Shown: positions 11,200-22,585 of the stretch, piece after piece
Numbering within the stretch: the stretch's first letter is position 1
How the letters are laid out: every line of letters starts with the position of its first letter
NCBI GenBank assembly: GCA_027604185.1
Contig: JADGKB010000046.1
Coordinates: forward strand, 1 to 64,000
Source: Boothiomyces macroporosus
Lineage: Eukaryota > Chytridiomycota > Chytridiomycetes > Rhizophydiales > Terramycetaceae
Reading direction: 5' to 3'
Length of the DNA: 64,000 nucleotides
Made by a program: the position numbers and the translations under genes
Notes under the pieces: generated by a model
Database searches by the model: none
What the model saw: only the letters and a program-made list of their open reading frames with translations
Told to the model about the DNA's origin: nothing

Positions 11200-11831
11200 A
11201 ATTGTCTCTCTTGTGGGTATATAACAAAGGATCTTTATTTTGATCCTTGCGAGCCACCAATTGTACATGTGAATTGGTGATTGAAATGATGGATGATCGC
11301 TGAGTTGAAGGGCACTGTCAATGTGAAATGAATCGTTTGCTTCCTCGTTGTTCACATCCCATTTCCATCAAGTGACCAAGCTTGAAATCCACTAAATTCC
11401 AGCAACCTATCAATCTGAAACTCAGTCACCCTAATAGACATTTCCAGTAATTTTTTGGGCAAGTTCATGGAGGAAAATTAGTGTTTCTTTAGTTTTACCA
11501 TTGGCAGCCAATCAAACCATTGACTGCGCGCCCGAATTTAGACGCGGGGGAAAGAATCCGTTCAAATATTTGGATGTTTGATGAAAAGTTCAATTAGTTG
11601 GTGAATCAAGCGGATGCTCAGGAAGGTGCGGTTTGCCGCGTAAAGTAACATTTCTATATATGATCGATTATTGCACGTCAAATCATCGGATAGAGAACAA
11701 CGCAACATCCAGTATATCTAGAGTATCAGAATGAAGGTGCTCACAGGCAGTGATAATGGAATTGCATGACATCATACTTTTACTTTTTCAAAATCAAATT
11801 GCAAATAAACTAATCTTTTGAAAATCAACTG

Positions 11832-11880
11832 TATTTGAATCCTATCGGTTTTTCTCTCCAAAACCGATAGGATTCAAATA
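11832..11880. repeat. Perfect 21-bp inverted repeat, 7-nt loop
   Basis: Arms 11832-11852 and 11860-11880 are exact reverse complements, separated by TCTCTCC. The arms begin TATTTGAATCC. Transcribed in either direction it would form a stable hairpin. It lies mid-spacer, about 740 bp from the end of velvet gene 1 and about 210 bp before velvet gene 2, so it is not a simple terminator of either. Candidate small-RNA precursor, cruciform or foldback-element relic. Confidence 0.7.
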
Positions 11881-12072
11881 TTCTATTTTACCCGGAAAAC
11901 CAAAACTACGCCAAGATTGAATCTTTGATTAATCCCGATAGAATATATTAAATTTTGATATCAAGAAAGCCATATCATCTGCCGGTTTCAGGTTTGTGCT
12001 GTTAATTATGCAACGGACAATTACCCACCAATGAATTCATTGAATCAGTTGTACAAAGATACACCAAAAAAT

Positions 12073-12080
12073 TATAAATA
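12073..12080 (+). promoter_or_regulatory. TATA box candidate for velvet gene 2
   Basis: TATAAATA eight bases before the candidate ATG at 12088. That is very close, so the true start may be further downstream or the first exon different. Confidence 0.3.
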
Positions 12081-12087
12081 GAGACAT

Positions 12088-12770
12088 ATGTTCGTCAATC
12101 CAATGACTGTCATTGAATCAGGTCGAGTAAATACGTCTATTGACTCTCAGTAAGTTTTTCGCTAAAAATTATCAAAATATCGGTTACAGACTTTAAAGTA
12201 ATAGTTCGACAAAGTCCATTTAAAGGTAGAGAATCCGGTTTAAAGCAACCGTTTCTAAAGACATTTTTGTAGTCTAAATTTAAGATAGGTTTCCGCCGCT
12301 TATACTGCAACTAGAGTTCAACAAAGATCGTTGCACACAGCAGGTATCACAAAATTTAATATTAGCTCGAGTCTTATCATGTAGTATGTAGCCTCAACCT
12401 TAAGGACTCTGAATCCCGCAATGACTTGACAATTTTAGCCAATGAGTACTATAGCAAATACCCATATACCGCAAATTTAACCGGCACTTTGGTTTCTACC
12501 GGAATAGTATTGAAAGATCCTGATGATCAAAAGCCAAAGCTCTTTTTTATCTTTGATGATCTTAACATTAAAGTGCAAGGAGAATACTTTTTACAGTGCC
12601 ATTTACTGGACATGAAAAGGTATGCTAACTGATTAAATAGAAGCTTCTCGGCAAAGATTATAGATACCAAACCATTTAAAGTTGATTTAAGATCTCACTT
12701 TGTAAAATCAACCGTCAAAACATCCTTATCACAAAGTCTGGAGGCTCAGCTATGTCGTCGCAAAAGGTAG
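12088..12770 (+). CDS. Velvet-domain protein 2, start uncertain
   Basis: Velvet paralogue. Secure introns are 12269-12288, 12344-12365 and 12620-12640 (20, 22, 21 nt). Motifs are VRQSPFKGRESGLKQPFL, LFPPLILQLEF (close to the family's PPPIVQL), NLTGTL, LKDPDDQKPKLFFIFDDLN, VQGEY, KPFKVDLRSHFVKSTVKTSL and a basic tail CRRKR ending in TAG. No Met lies in frame within the first secure exon. Using ATG at 12088 needs an intron at 12122-12150 of 29 nt with GTCGAG at its 5' end, longer and less canonical than all others here, giving 196 residues. The 5' end therefore needs transcript data. Confidence 0.7.
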
Positions 12771-14456
12771 ATTATGTGTCTCTAAAGATCCCACAATATA
12801 TCCGCAAACTGATTAATTTCACTATTGATTTCTTGTAATTTGCAAATACTTGTTTTTCAGCGCTTTAATATCCGGCGCAGTGCATATATTACTGTGACTT
12901 TGATTTCTCGCTATGAGTCAACGTCCGTAAAGTACGAGAATTTTCTTTCATTGAAGGGTTTGAATTGGTAAAAAGGATCCATGATCCGATTACCCCTTTT
13001 CCAATAAAATAAACCGATCAGTTACATTTGCGTGGTGCTGCCTTTGTTACAAAAACATTTTCCGACTCTTCTTTGCGAATGGACAAACCCTTTTTCTCTT
13101 CCACCAGTTTCCAGTCTGTGACCATTTTCTTTTTTTTCAACCAATCAATTAATTGATGCTTGTATGAATTCACCATATTCGGAAAGTTTTCATCTCATTC
13201 CAATTTTTTTGTACCAACACATATCAAACGTCGACATGCTGAATCTATATTACCAGGTATTTGTGCAAATGAATCAAGTTTACACAAATAATGCCAGTTG
13301 CGCGGAAATTTACATTAACAAAGAAATACTATTTACGAAGCGAACAGAATAGATTAGAAGCATATGGTAATTATTTCAAAACAGATATGGATTTCCGCTA
13401 ATCCTAATTGCTTGCGTACGAAACGAGTAGAATTCAGCTTCAATCTCCTACTCTCAATTATTTGTTTGGAAATCACCATAGGACACCTAAAGAGATTGTA
13501 CTCTGCATAATCAAATGTAACACACAAGGCACAAAGATTTCGCGTTGTACTACTGGTGTAACTGTCATTTTCTATGCCACTGCTATCACCCATATGTGTG
13601 AGAGACATAAACTATTGATATATACATTGGTAGACTGATGTCTAGGAGTTTAACCTTTAATGCAAGACTCTTTCGCGTCCTTTACCCATAGAAATAAGGT
13701 GGAACACGAATTCGTTTCTGTAATCAGTCTTTGAAAGTAATTTCCAGTAAAACAGATTTAAATAACTGTTTGAAACTTTACAACATTCGAACTTTTCCTT
13801 TTTCACAATCCCACAGTAAAGGAAAAAAGTTTTTTGATGAATTATTCTGGCCATCATAGAACACCCATTAAAGTAGATCAAACTGATAAATATAAAAGTT
13901 TCGAGTAAAGGCTAATTGAATATGGAATAGTAGCGTATCAGTTCTATTCTCCATTCGATTTGTGCCTTTTGGAAATTAGTTGGATTCAAGAAGATCACAA
14001 AGTGAAGTGCTGTAGATATCTAGTCAGTTAATTCGAATTACAGCAACATAAAGATATGGATCTGTGATTAGGGCTAACTATATATGACATCACTTTTTTT
14101 CTTGCCATTTTCATTCTCACATTGATTTAGAATACAATTAATAGAGGTCAATTATTCTGATATAGTCAGAATGAATGACTTTTATTAATTGCAACTATGA
14201 AAATCTCTCTAGACACTGCAATAATCATTTAAAAGTCAAAAAGAATGATTATACAAATTACTAGTTAGAAACCTATGCAAAAAATTGAGGCAAAACAGTG
14301 AGCGTTCGATGGATATATTTATCGTAAACTGTTTAGAGTTACCAATTATAGTTATTTTCCCCTTGCTACACAAGAAACAGACTTTTTAATAAAATGATGC
14401 GGAGCTGAATATTTGTAACTCAGAACTCTTGTGTAACTTTTTTGTAAATTTTGTAA
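12771..14456. other. 1.7-kb AT-rich spacer between velvet genes 2 and 3
   Basis: No exon with recognisable similarity on either strand. The open frames of 60-85 codons here have no domain or biased composition. An imperfect hairpin lies at 14136-14190. This is the longest gene-free stretch in an otherwise compact window. Confidence 0.5.
14136..14190. repeat. Imperfect 25-bp inverted repeat, 5-nt loop
   Basis: Arms 14136-14160 and 14166-14190 pair over 25 bases with about four mismatches around the loop TATAG. Both outer ends are AATTAATA/TATTAATT and the inner ends are ATTCTGA/TCAGAAT. The geometry resembles a miRNA-precursor stem, but AT-rich chance pairing is possible. Confidence 0.5.
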
Positions 14457-15030
14457 ATGTCCAGCTTTTCGGTGATTATTAGACAAACCCCATTCAAAGG
14501 AAGAGAATCTGGGTTGAAGAAACCTTATTTACTTAGCCATCTGTAAAAGATTTCTAACAACCAGTTTTCCACCGCTCATCTTGCAAATCCAGTTTGATAG
14601 ACCGCATTCGATTGAAAAAGTAACATAGAATTGATATCTAGTTAAGCAATTATAGTTTCATGTGTTCAGTATCACTTAAAGACCCTAATTCTGGGGCAGA
14701 TTTGACAATTGTATCTAATGAATATTACTGCAAGACTTCTTTCACCCCAAACTTGACGGGCACTTTGGTACTCGATGGAAGAATCCTAATTGATCCGGTG
14801 GATAGATTGCCCAAAGTATTCTTTATATTTAATGATCTTGACATCAAAATAGTCGGTGAATATAGTTTAATGTGTACTATAATAAGCATGAATCGGTATT
14901 CAATATTAATCAAAGTGTTAGCTGCGTTCAAACTGTCGAATCCAAACCTTTTGTTATAAATCTTAGAACAGGGTTTGTCAAATCCACCATAAAAACTTCA
15001 CTTTCTCAATTTTTGGAGAAACAACTGTAA
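14457..15030 (+). CDS. Velvet-domain protein 3
   Basis: 169 residues, four exons; introns 14543-14564, 14620-14641 and 14896-14915 (22, 22, 20 nt). Starts MSSFSVIIRQTPFKGRESGL; then LFPPLILQIQF, SVSLKDPNSG, NLTGTL, LIDPVDRLPKVFFIFNDLD, VGEYSLMC, KPFVINLRTGFVKSTIKTSL and QFLEKQL followed by TAA. The same three intron positions are used as in velvet genes 1 and 2. The protein consists of a velvet domain with short ends. It lacks the PEST region and long disordered tail of VeA, so it resembles the compact VelB/VosA-type domain. Partner and targets unknown. Confidence 0.8.
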
Positions 15031-15697
15031 CTGCATATCCAATGATCAACCAGTATTGGGAATAAATAATCTGTTTTTTACAAATTATGTTCTAAAAACT
15101 TCTTGTGTTCAGGTTCCGAGTTTAAACCAATCAAAGGTTTGCCTGTCTCCTAAAAAGGCATTTCATCCCACATTGAATTTTCAAGTGACTTGCGTAAGAT
15201 GGTATCTTGCAAAGATTAGATATTTGTATAGGGGAAAGTGTTTATACTGAATACCAAAGCCGTTTGCTGCTACCAATATCTGAAAACAGCGGATATCCAA
15301 ATCTTAATATTTTGGTTGGTACTCAAATGAAAGCGCTGATTTGATCTTCTCTCTGGGGGTAGCGAATTATCCGAAATTGTTCCAAGTGATCCTTTTGCTG
15401 ATTATTATCGACCCTAAATAATGTCGAAATCCACTATTGAAATTTTTGCCAGTCATGCGAATCCGCTAAAAATAACATGAATTAACTAGAGTTTAGAATC
15501 AATTTTGTGAAAGGATTTAGCTCGTTATTTCAAGGGGAATAAATCGTAAAAAGCACCTACAAAATCCACCAATAGAGTCACTAGCCGAGGTTCTTCGAGA
15601 CCCAAATACTGGAAGTGTCCGCACTCCGCCAAATTGAAATCAAAAGACTTTTGTCGTAATTCCCAACAAGCTAGTAATCAGACCTCTAATTTGCTCT
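15031..15697. other. Spacer between velvet genes 3 and 4, no gene seen
   Basis: About 670 bases. One 64-codon open frame (15056-15250) shows no similarity to the velvet paralogues and is probably noise. Confidence 0.45.
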
Positions 15698-16263
15698 ATG
15701 CCAATAATGACTGATCCGAAAATCAAAGTTCTTATCCGTCAAGCACCGTTTCAAGGCAGAGAGGCTGGTCTAAAACAGCCGTTCTTGTTGACACACTTGT
15801 AAAAAAATCTTAACCATAAGGTTCCCTCCGTTGATTTTGCAAATCGAGTTTTCAAAGTGTTTTACAAAACGACAGCTAACTGCATTTTCTTTTGTTTGCA
15901 CGTTAAGATTAATGGATGATGCAGCCAGCAAAGACCTTACTACGTTGAAAAACTCTTATTATAGTAAATACCCGTATAGACCTAATATTACTGGGACATT
16001 GACCACGTTCGGAAACGTTTTGATTGATCCACTAGACCAGCTCCCAAAAATATTTTTTCTGTTCAACGACCTGAACATCAATGTTGAAGGCGATTATGTG
16101 CTCTCTTGCACCGTGATAAATCTACTAAAGTAAGATATTCTAATATAGCCCGGATGAAATAGTTACTGTAAAGTCTCCGCCATTCCCGATATTAAGCCGG
16201 ACAAAATACATCAAGCCATTAATTAAAACTATATTCTCTCAAGCCCTGGAGAATCAGCTGTGA
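15698..16263 (+). CDS. Velvet-domain protein 4
   Basis: 174 residues in three exons; introns 15799-15820 (22 nt) and 16130-16148 (19 nt). The second intron of the other three copies is missing here: the exon reads straight through at that point, so this copy has lost it. Motifs are IRQAPFQGREAGLKQPFL, LFPPLILQIEF, NITGTL, LIDPLDQLPKIFFLFNDLN, VEGDYVLSC, PPFPILSRTKYIKPLIKT and ALENQL then TGA. The velvet end motif is the most diverged of the four (no FVKST). Convergent with the first membrane-protein gene, about 90 bp away. Confidence 0.8.
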
Positions 16264-16355
16264 CAAGTAATTTACTACAAATACATTTATTGGACATATG
16301 TACCCTATTTGAGGTGGTATTTGGAGGCAGAATTGTTTTCATTATCTTATTTCCA

Positions 16356-17732
16356 TTACTTTTTGGAATTGGTTTTATCTTTATCGTGTTCCATTTCAGT
16401 TACTTCTTGCTGAAATAGTTCTTGAATTCCAAGCGCTTGCGGTGCTAAACTGTTTTTGGCTGAGGTTGAACTAGACTGCAGATTTTTTGATGAAACACTA
16501 TCACCAGAATATTGCGAATAGGTTGCCATTATCTTCTCCCCAGAAACAGTTGGGTTTGAAATTTTGGAAACATCTGGATTCGAATTGTTGGGCGTTTCCT
16601 CCCCCATTGATACTACAGACCGCAATTCTGTTATGGGGACATCTTGAGAATTCAACCCAAGGGCAGAATTGTTAGTAGAGTATAATTTTGCTCGCATTAT
16701 CATTTTTGACTTTTTTGCAATAGAGTTCCTTCCCATACTCCTTGTGTAGTAAACGAAAATGATTATTCCTATCACTGGCAGAAAAAGAAGTGAAAGCGGC
16801 AAAATAATTTTCAGAGCTAGCAGAGTATCTTGAGTAGCCGTGCTGGATTAATTAGAAAATACTCGTCACTTGCTTTTCCATTTTGAGTTGAAAAAACTAT
16901 TCCTGGGTCGCTTACATTAGCAGTGGGTATCGCTGTTACAGTCGGGGTTCCGCATAAAATGGTATTGGCAGATACGTAGCACTGTGGGCTACGACTCAGT
17001 ATAATCCCACTAGATTTGTAATTGGTTGGAAACGAAAAGGAAAGACTGTCAATCCACCGATCAAATAAATAACACGTTTGGTTATCCGTTCCACCTGAAC
17101 TATACTCGTAAGCAGTACAATCTACATAAGAATATAGTACATTTATATTGGCTGCATTGATTCAAGCAATCTGATTCCGTTTGATTGGCGATTAAAGTAA
17201 AATATTGCTCGTTAATTGTTCCTTTCTTTAAAGTAAAAATATCTCCCTTCCGTAAGAAAGAGAATCCTTGAAATACGCCTCTGCGAGACACTCCATCGCT
17301 CATCACTGCATTATTTCTGAGTTAACAATCAAGTACGGCGTATAGCAAACAATGTTTCCTCCAACGTCCATACAATACGGATTGAGATTAATATAAAACC
17401 TATTTAGTGATATCTTACCCACACGACATTGTGTTATCGTTCGTTACATTTAGAGTAGAAATTGCCCTGTCATACAAATAGCACTCAGTAGATTGCGGAT
17501 CATATGTGAATGCAGTACATAGATTGTTTGAAGGCGAAAATATATTCAGTTTGGGCTGAAGGGCTGTAGCGCATAATGATACGCAATCATCAATCGAATC
17601 GGTTAAAGTAGCTTGAACATACTCGCTGTTGATACTACATACATTCGATACGTATAACGGTCCTGTTTTTGTAAATGGAATTCCATTGTAATATGAGCCC
17701 AGGGCTAGGCCAAGCAGTATTAGTAATGTCAT
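16356..17732 (-). CDS. Cys-rich PAN/apple-like type I membrane protein 1
   Basis: 432 residues; introns 17400-17418, 17317-17336, 17122-17140 and 16843-16862 (19-20 nt). Signal peptide MTLLILLGLALGS, then two tandem Cys-rich modules. Each has a C..C..C..C pattern with an aromatic AFTY-like core, a C(Y)LYDRAIS/CYLFDRW piece and a conserved CGF or ILSR-PQC. A hydrophobic helix (IILPLSLLFLPVIGIIIFVYY) and a ~110-residue Ser/Asn-rich cytoplasmic tail follow. The pattern is like PAN/apple modules, which bind protein or carbohydrate ligands outside the cell. First of five tandem paralogues; ligand unknown. Confidence 0.75.
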
Positions 17733-17834
17733 GCTGTGAAAGGCGCGAAAAATCGCGAATGGATATTCGCGATGCCACCATAACCCTTTTAATAAAAATT
17801 AACAGTTTATTTTGTACAGGTAAAACTGTAACTA

Positions 17835-19086
17835 TTATAATTTATCTTTTAATAATAATGGCGGTTGATGGTCAGCATTTTTGTATGTGTTTGCCAAAGT
17901 ACTACGATAGACTGTAATTTCATTGTCATGCTGTTGGCCAAAATCGATTCGTGGCGGTTGTGGTGATGGGAATAGTAGCAGCGATGGTGTATTCGATGCA
18001 AGATATTGTTGTTCGTCATTAGTGATCACCGTTTCATCAGTTGGTAAGGAGGATCTCTCGAAATTGTAAGTATTTCCATTCAAGGATCCAGAATATTGTG
18101 AGCCTGAAAGAAATCTACTATCGTCTTTATCTGATGTTGCAAACTTCTCTTTTGTTGTAACAAGCTTCGCTTGGCAATATATAATTACACACAAGAGTAT
18201 CACTACTACCACTGCTAAAGGAATAACGATTTCAAGTATCAAAGCGGTTGGATTGGAAGTGTTTGAAGAGCTTAACGTTGGGCTACATTTAATTCAAAAA
18301 TACGATGCTGTGGGAACAGTAGAATTGATAGAGTTTGAAGGTATGGGCTGCCTTAAATTAGATTAATGTACTGTGTTGCACATGCGATTGTCTTTCCATC
18401 ATTGTAACAATCAGGTATTCTAGAAAGAAGGAATCCAGTGTTTTTGTCTGGGTTTGCAGCAAGTGACAAGTCAGAGATTGATCGGTCAAACATGTAGCAA
18501 TACCCTTGGTCGCTACCTTTCAAAACATAGTCGTAGCCCGTACAATCTTTCATTAATTCAACTTACCAAACATATTCTGACATTGTTCCATGCAATCATT
18601 CTCACTTTTAGCAGCTCCATAAGCGTAATGCTGCTCATTAATTACAACATCTTGAGCAGTGTAGAATTTGTTGTTTAGAGTAAATGCGAAACCTTGGTAA
18701 GCAGTAGTTTGGCTGTTGACTGATTTTGAGGATAAATCCGGAGTGTTGCAATTGATACGCTGTGAATTGTCAGTACAGTAACGATTATTGGTGAGGATAA
18801 ATCCACAATACATTGAATTCGAGATTACACTTAGTGTTGATATGGATCTGTCGTACAAGAAGCATCCCTGCACATGCGGATCGTAGGTAAATGCAGCACA
18901 CATGTAGTTGTTTTGGCTATTTGCCAAGGTCGTGAATGGTTGCTTTGCCAAAGTGCATAGAGAAGCGCAGTCATTCAACGATGTGCAGTTGGACACTTGA
19001 AAGTATGCGCTGTTGATCTGGCAATTACTGCTGGTATACAAATCACCGCTCTGTGTGAATGGAATCCCATTGTAATAGGTGGTCAT
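17835..19086 (-). CDS. Cys-rich PAN/apple-like membrane protein 2
   Basis: 396 residues; introns 18547-18566, 18352-18371 and 18283-18303 (20, 20, 21 nt). Two Cys-rich modules: the first has SLNDCASLC, MCAAFTYD, CFLYDRSISTLSVISNS and RYCTDNSQRINC; the second has ENDCMEQC, DCTGYDYVLKG, YMFDRSISDLSL and RIPDCYNDGKTIAC. Then a Ser/Thr/Pro stalk, TM helix (ILEIVIPLAVVVVILLCVIIY) and a tail rich in Ser, Gln and Pro. Unlike copies 1, 4 and 5 it begins MTTYYNGIPF with no signal peptide, and no splice acceptor lies near the start to attach one. Closest relative is copy 3. Confidence 0.75.
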
Positions 19087-19383
19087 TTTTTTAAAAAAAT
19101 TGTCAAAAGAGTGTACTGAACCTCCTGGTTCTATATATCCAAATCCAAACTACATTTTCATTCAAATAATAGACAATGAGGATGTTTTAGGCTGCCCAAA
19201 TATCACAGGTAAAGATTTCCCGAAACCCAAAATTTTATTGAATACAAATAACATCTACAAAGTGTTATATCAAATAAGCGTATATTCTGCTCCATAAACA
19301 ATCAGTCGAGTAAAGATCACAAAAGGAACAATACCGAAATCCAAAAAGAAACCTTTATTTATGGAATTTGAAAACCAAAATTT

Positions 19384-20779
19384 CTATTCGGCATTATCCT
19401 GTTTTAATAGTAGTGGTGGCTGAATGTATGAAGAATCAGCGTTTGTAAAAGAATACCGATTTGCTGTAATCGTATTTTGATGTGCAAAATCAATTCGAGG
19501 CGGCTGCGGTGATGGGAATGATGGTGGTATTGGTGATTGGGTTTGGTAGAGTAAAGGTGATTGTGATGGTAGGAGTATCGATGACTGGTTTGGAATCGAT
19601 GGCATATATTGTAATGGTGACTGGTTTGGAATCGACGGTGCATATTGTAGTGGTGACTGGTTTGGATTTGCTCCTTGATACTGTGGATCACTGAAAGTAA
19701 TTAAAGTTTCTTCAGTTGGCTGAGAATACCTTTCGTACACAGAAGAGATGCCATTCACTGAACCAGAGTACTGAGACTGAGGATATCCTTCATTATGTTT
19801 AGCATTTGGTTGAAAATTGTTTTTAGACTTTGACAGTCTTTGTTGATAGTAAAAGATTGCACCAACAAGTACCAGTACTACAACCGCAATAGGGATCATG
19901 ATCTCTAAAATCAGTGGAGTTGAATTAGAGCTTGTTGAAGAATCTTGTAACGTACTAGGATTAATGGAAAATTACGATCCAGGTGAAGTGTTTGGCCCCG
20001 TAGAATTGGTGGAGATATTAGGCGAATTAGAAGAGGATGGCTGCCTATAATTAAGAAAAAGTACGGTGGTCCACAAGTAATTGACTTTCCGTCGTTGTAG
20101 CATTCAGGTATCCTAGAGAGAATGAACCCAGTATTTTTGTCTGGGTTTACAGCAAGAGACAAATCTTCAATCGATCGGTCAAACAGGTAGCAATACCCTT
20201 TGTCGACACCACTCAAGACATAGTCGTAGCCCGTACAATCTTTCATTAATTTAACTTACCAAACATATTCTGGCACTGCATAATACAGTCATTTTCATTT
20301 TGAGCAGTATTATATGCGTAATGCATTTCATTGATTGCTACGCCTTGGCTAACATAAAAGTTGTTTTTCAGAGTAAAAGTCAGCCCGTGATAAGCAGTAG
20401 TTTGGCTGTTGACTGATTTTGAAGAAAAATTTGGCGTATTGCAAGTTATGCGTTGTGAATTGTCAGCACAGTATCGATTGTAATTGAGGTAGAATCCACA
20501 ACTCATTGAATTCGAGATTACACTCAAAGTTGAGATTGAACGGTCATAGAGGAAGCATTGCTGGATATTTTGATTGAAAGTGAATGCAGCACACATGTAG
20601 TTGTTTTGGCTATTTGCCAAGGTCGTGAATGGTTGCTTGGCTGACGCACATTGGGATGCACAGTCATTCACTGAGGTGCTGTTTGACACTTGAAAGTATG
20701 TGCTGTTGATTTGACAGCTGCTGCTAGTATACAGATTCCCATTTTGAGTGAATTGAACTCCATTATAGAAAGTGGACAT
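19384..20779 (-). CDS. Cys-rich PAN/apple-like membrane protein 3
   Basis: 444 residues; introns 20240-20259, 20045-20064 and 19955-19975. Near-duplicate of copy 2 through both Cys-rich modules (SVNDCASQC, MCAAFTF, CFLYDRSISTLSVISNS, RYCADNSQRITC, DCTGYDYVLSG, RIPECYNDGKSITC) and the TM helix. The tail has diverged and carries three copies of a ten-residue unit like PSIPNQSPLQ. I start at MSTFYNGVQF, matching copy 2; an in-frame Met ten codons upstream adds nothing like a signal peptide. The stalk is Ser/Asn/Thr/Pro-rich and likely glycosylated. Confidence 0.75.
19555..19670. repeat. Coding minisatellite, ~30-bp unit, about 3 copies
   Basis: Repeated GACTGGTTTGGAATCGA-type units in the tail of membrane protein 3, translating to the PSIPNQSPLQ-like repeats. 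Copy number may vary between strains. Confidence 0.6.
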
Positions 20780-21291
20780 GTTTTTTTTGTGTAAATTTTT
20801 GAAACACATTAATTAAAGGAATTACCGAAACGATAACATCTTGGTGTTTCAAGTATCCCAAGCCATATTGGATGCAACTTTAAGTTCAATTGGAGTTTGG
20901 GTCATTTGACGTGGTTGCCAACGCTATTCAGCAACTAGAGAGGGAAAAATCGTGTCACCAACTCACCTATGAAAGTAGGACTACTTTTCAGTTTTATTCT
21001 TAAATGAATACCGCTATTCAAAATTGGTAATTCTGGCTCGCTATCAACTGTCAATATCACTATTGCATTTTTGAAATTTGTGTTGCCATCAAAGAGGATG
21101 AGCCCAATTCGGAAAAGCACGGGATCTATGGCAATTCTAAAAATCCTGGGAAGTGCATAATAAAGAAGAGTGGAAACGATCAAACAGTACTATAATTTCA
21201 CATGCCGCGAATTGCATCTGGTTTCATCAAAATATCGATTTTAATGTTTTTTGGAAAAAAGCAGAATTCGGGCTGGAGGATTTATTCTATA
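20780..21291. other. Spacer, possible small frame
   Basis: About 510 bases. An 82-codon minus frame at 20935-21183 (starting MIVSTLLYYALPRIFR) has no recognisable domain and overlaps the expected promoter of membrane protein 3. I do not call it a gene. Confidence 0.35.
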
Positions 21292-22585
21292 TCAAAACTT
21301 TAATATTGGTGGTTGATCATGAACCTCAATAGCCCTTGGCTCCTGATCTACTCTTTCTGCATCATCCAATTTCAACAATGGCGGTTGAGAATTCCTAATT
21401 GATCCGATTGTTTCCAGCCTTCTTGGGTTGATAGGGAGCTCTGCTACTTGGTTCGACAAAAAAAAGGTATCAGAAGGTTCATTATACACCGTGTTTGATG
21501 ACAGAGTAATTGGAGGTTGCCTGTCCAACGGTTGATAATCTGCATTGGCTGAGTATGCAATAGCCCCTGAACTATTGGCTTCATTAGAAGGAGTAGAGAA
21601 TGGAGGAGAGTCGGATATTGTAGTGATGGGAGTAGACGAAAACGAATTGGAAGGCTTCTTTTTAGATCTCCCAAAATATACCCCCAATGCAACCAATAAA
21701 AGCACTACTATGACTACTGGCACAATAATTACAATCAAGTTTGGTCCAGTGTTTGAATTTGAATCTATGTTTGTTGCAGTCGGACTCGATTGACTAGTAG
21801 TTGTTGGTGCTTGACTACATTAAAAATAATTACGAGCCAGATTCGCATGATATAATGCCATCACTATTATAGCATGGAGTACTTCTGCTCAATAGGAACC
21901 CACAGTTCCAACCATTGATATCAGTGTGTGTGTTGAAAGACATTTGATTCAATGGCTTATCGTACATGTAACAACCAAATGTAGAATCTGATAAATTTCC
22001 AGCAGTAAATGTTGTACACGCTATGTCAAGTCCTTGGTACCGTGAGAGCTTTGACATTTGGAGATACAGTCCTCCCATTTATTGGCAGATGCGCTTGCAA
22101 CAAAAAGCTCGTTCACTCTACAACTAGTCAGAGTATATACGTCCCCATTTGCATTGAAATTAGTTCCTGCATAAACACCATTCTTCAGCCCACTATCAGT
22201 CTTTCCACTGTTATTTGGAATGTTGCAAATAACCGTCCCTTGATTATCGGCGCAATACGGGTTATTATTCAGTAGAAAACTAAATTAGTGTTCCTTACCC
22301 GCAAGACTTTCCACTACTCGAGTATAAGCTCAAAAGATTGATTGAGCGGTCAAACAATAAACAAGTGTTTGAACTGTAGGTGTATGAGGTACAATTAAAG
22401 CTTCCGGGAAGAACCTGACTTGCTGTTGAGCATTTATTCTGACAATCGGCGGGTGAAGTTGCGTTGACTTGGTTGTTTTCCGGGTCACTAATGTAACATG
22501 AATCCGAAGTGTAAATTCCGTTATTTGCCGCAAAATTGATATTGTTGAATGATGCAGCATGAATAACACTAATTAGAAAGAGCAT
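21292..22585 (-). CDS. Cys-rich PAN/apple-like type I membrane protein 4
   Basis: 411 residues; introns 22280-22298, 22021-22040 and 21815-21833 (19, 20, 19 nt), at positions matching the paralogues. Signal peptide MLFLISVIHAAS, then Cys-rich modules with SPADCQNKC, CTSYTYSSNTCLLFDRSINLL, GKSCGFLLNNNPYC, WEDCISKC, ACTTFTAG, YMYDKPLNQMSFN and NCGFLLSRSTPCYN. A Thr/Ser stalk, TM helix (LIVIIVPVVIVVLLLVALGVYF) and a ~130-residue tail with RSKKK just inside the membrane follow. Module spacing is the same as in copies 1-3 but sequence identity is low. This is an older copy. Confidence 0.75.

Larger units (their letters stand above)
11092..12087. other. Long velvet spacer with hairpin, no gene seen
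   Basis: About 1 kb between velvet genes 1 and 2. It contains imperfect copies of GTGTCTAGTA around 11158-11199 and a perfect inverted repeat at 11832-11880 (listed separately). No coding exon recognised on either strand. Confidence 0.5.

Noticed and set aside
13164..13881. Four 60-85 codon frames in the velvet spacer
   Set aside because: No similarity to velvet copies or any domain, overlapping on both strands, no splice partners.
14221..14255. Short ATAATCATT/AATGATTAT inverted repeat
   Set aside because: Nine AT-rich pairs only; expected by chance in this composition.
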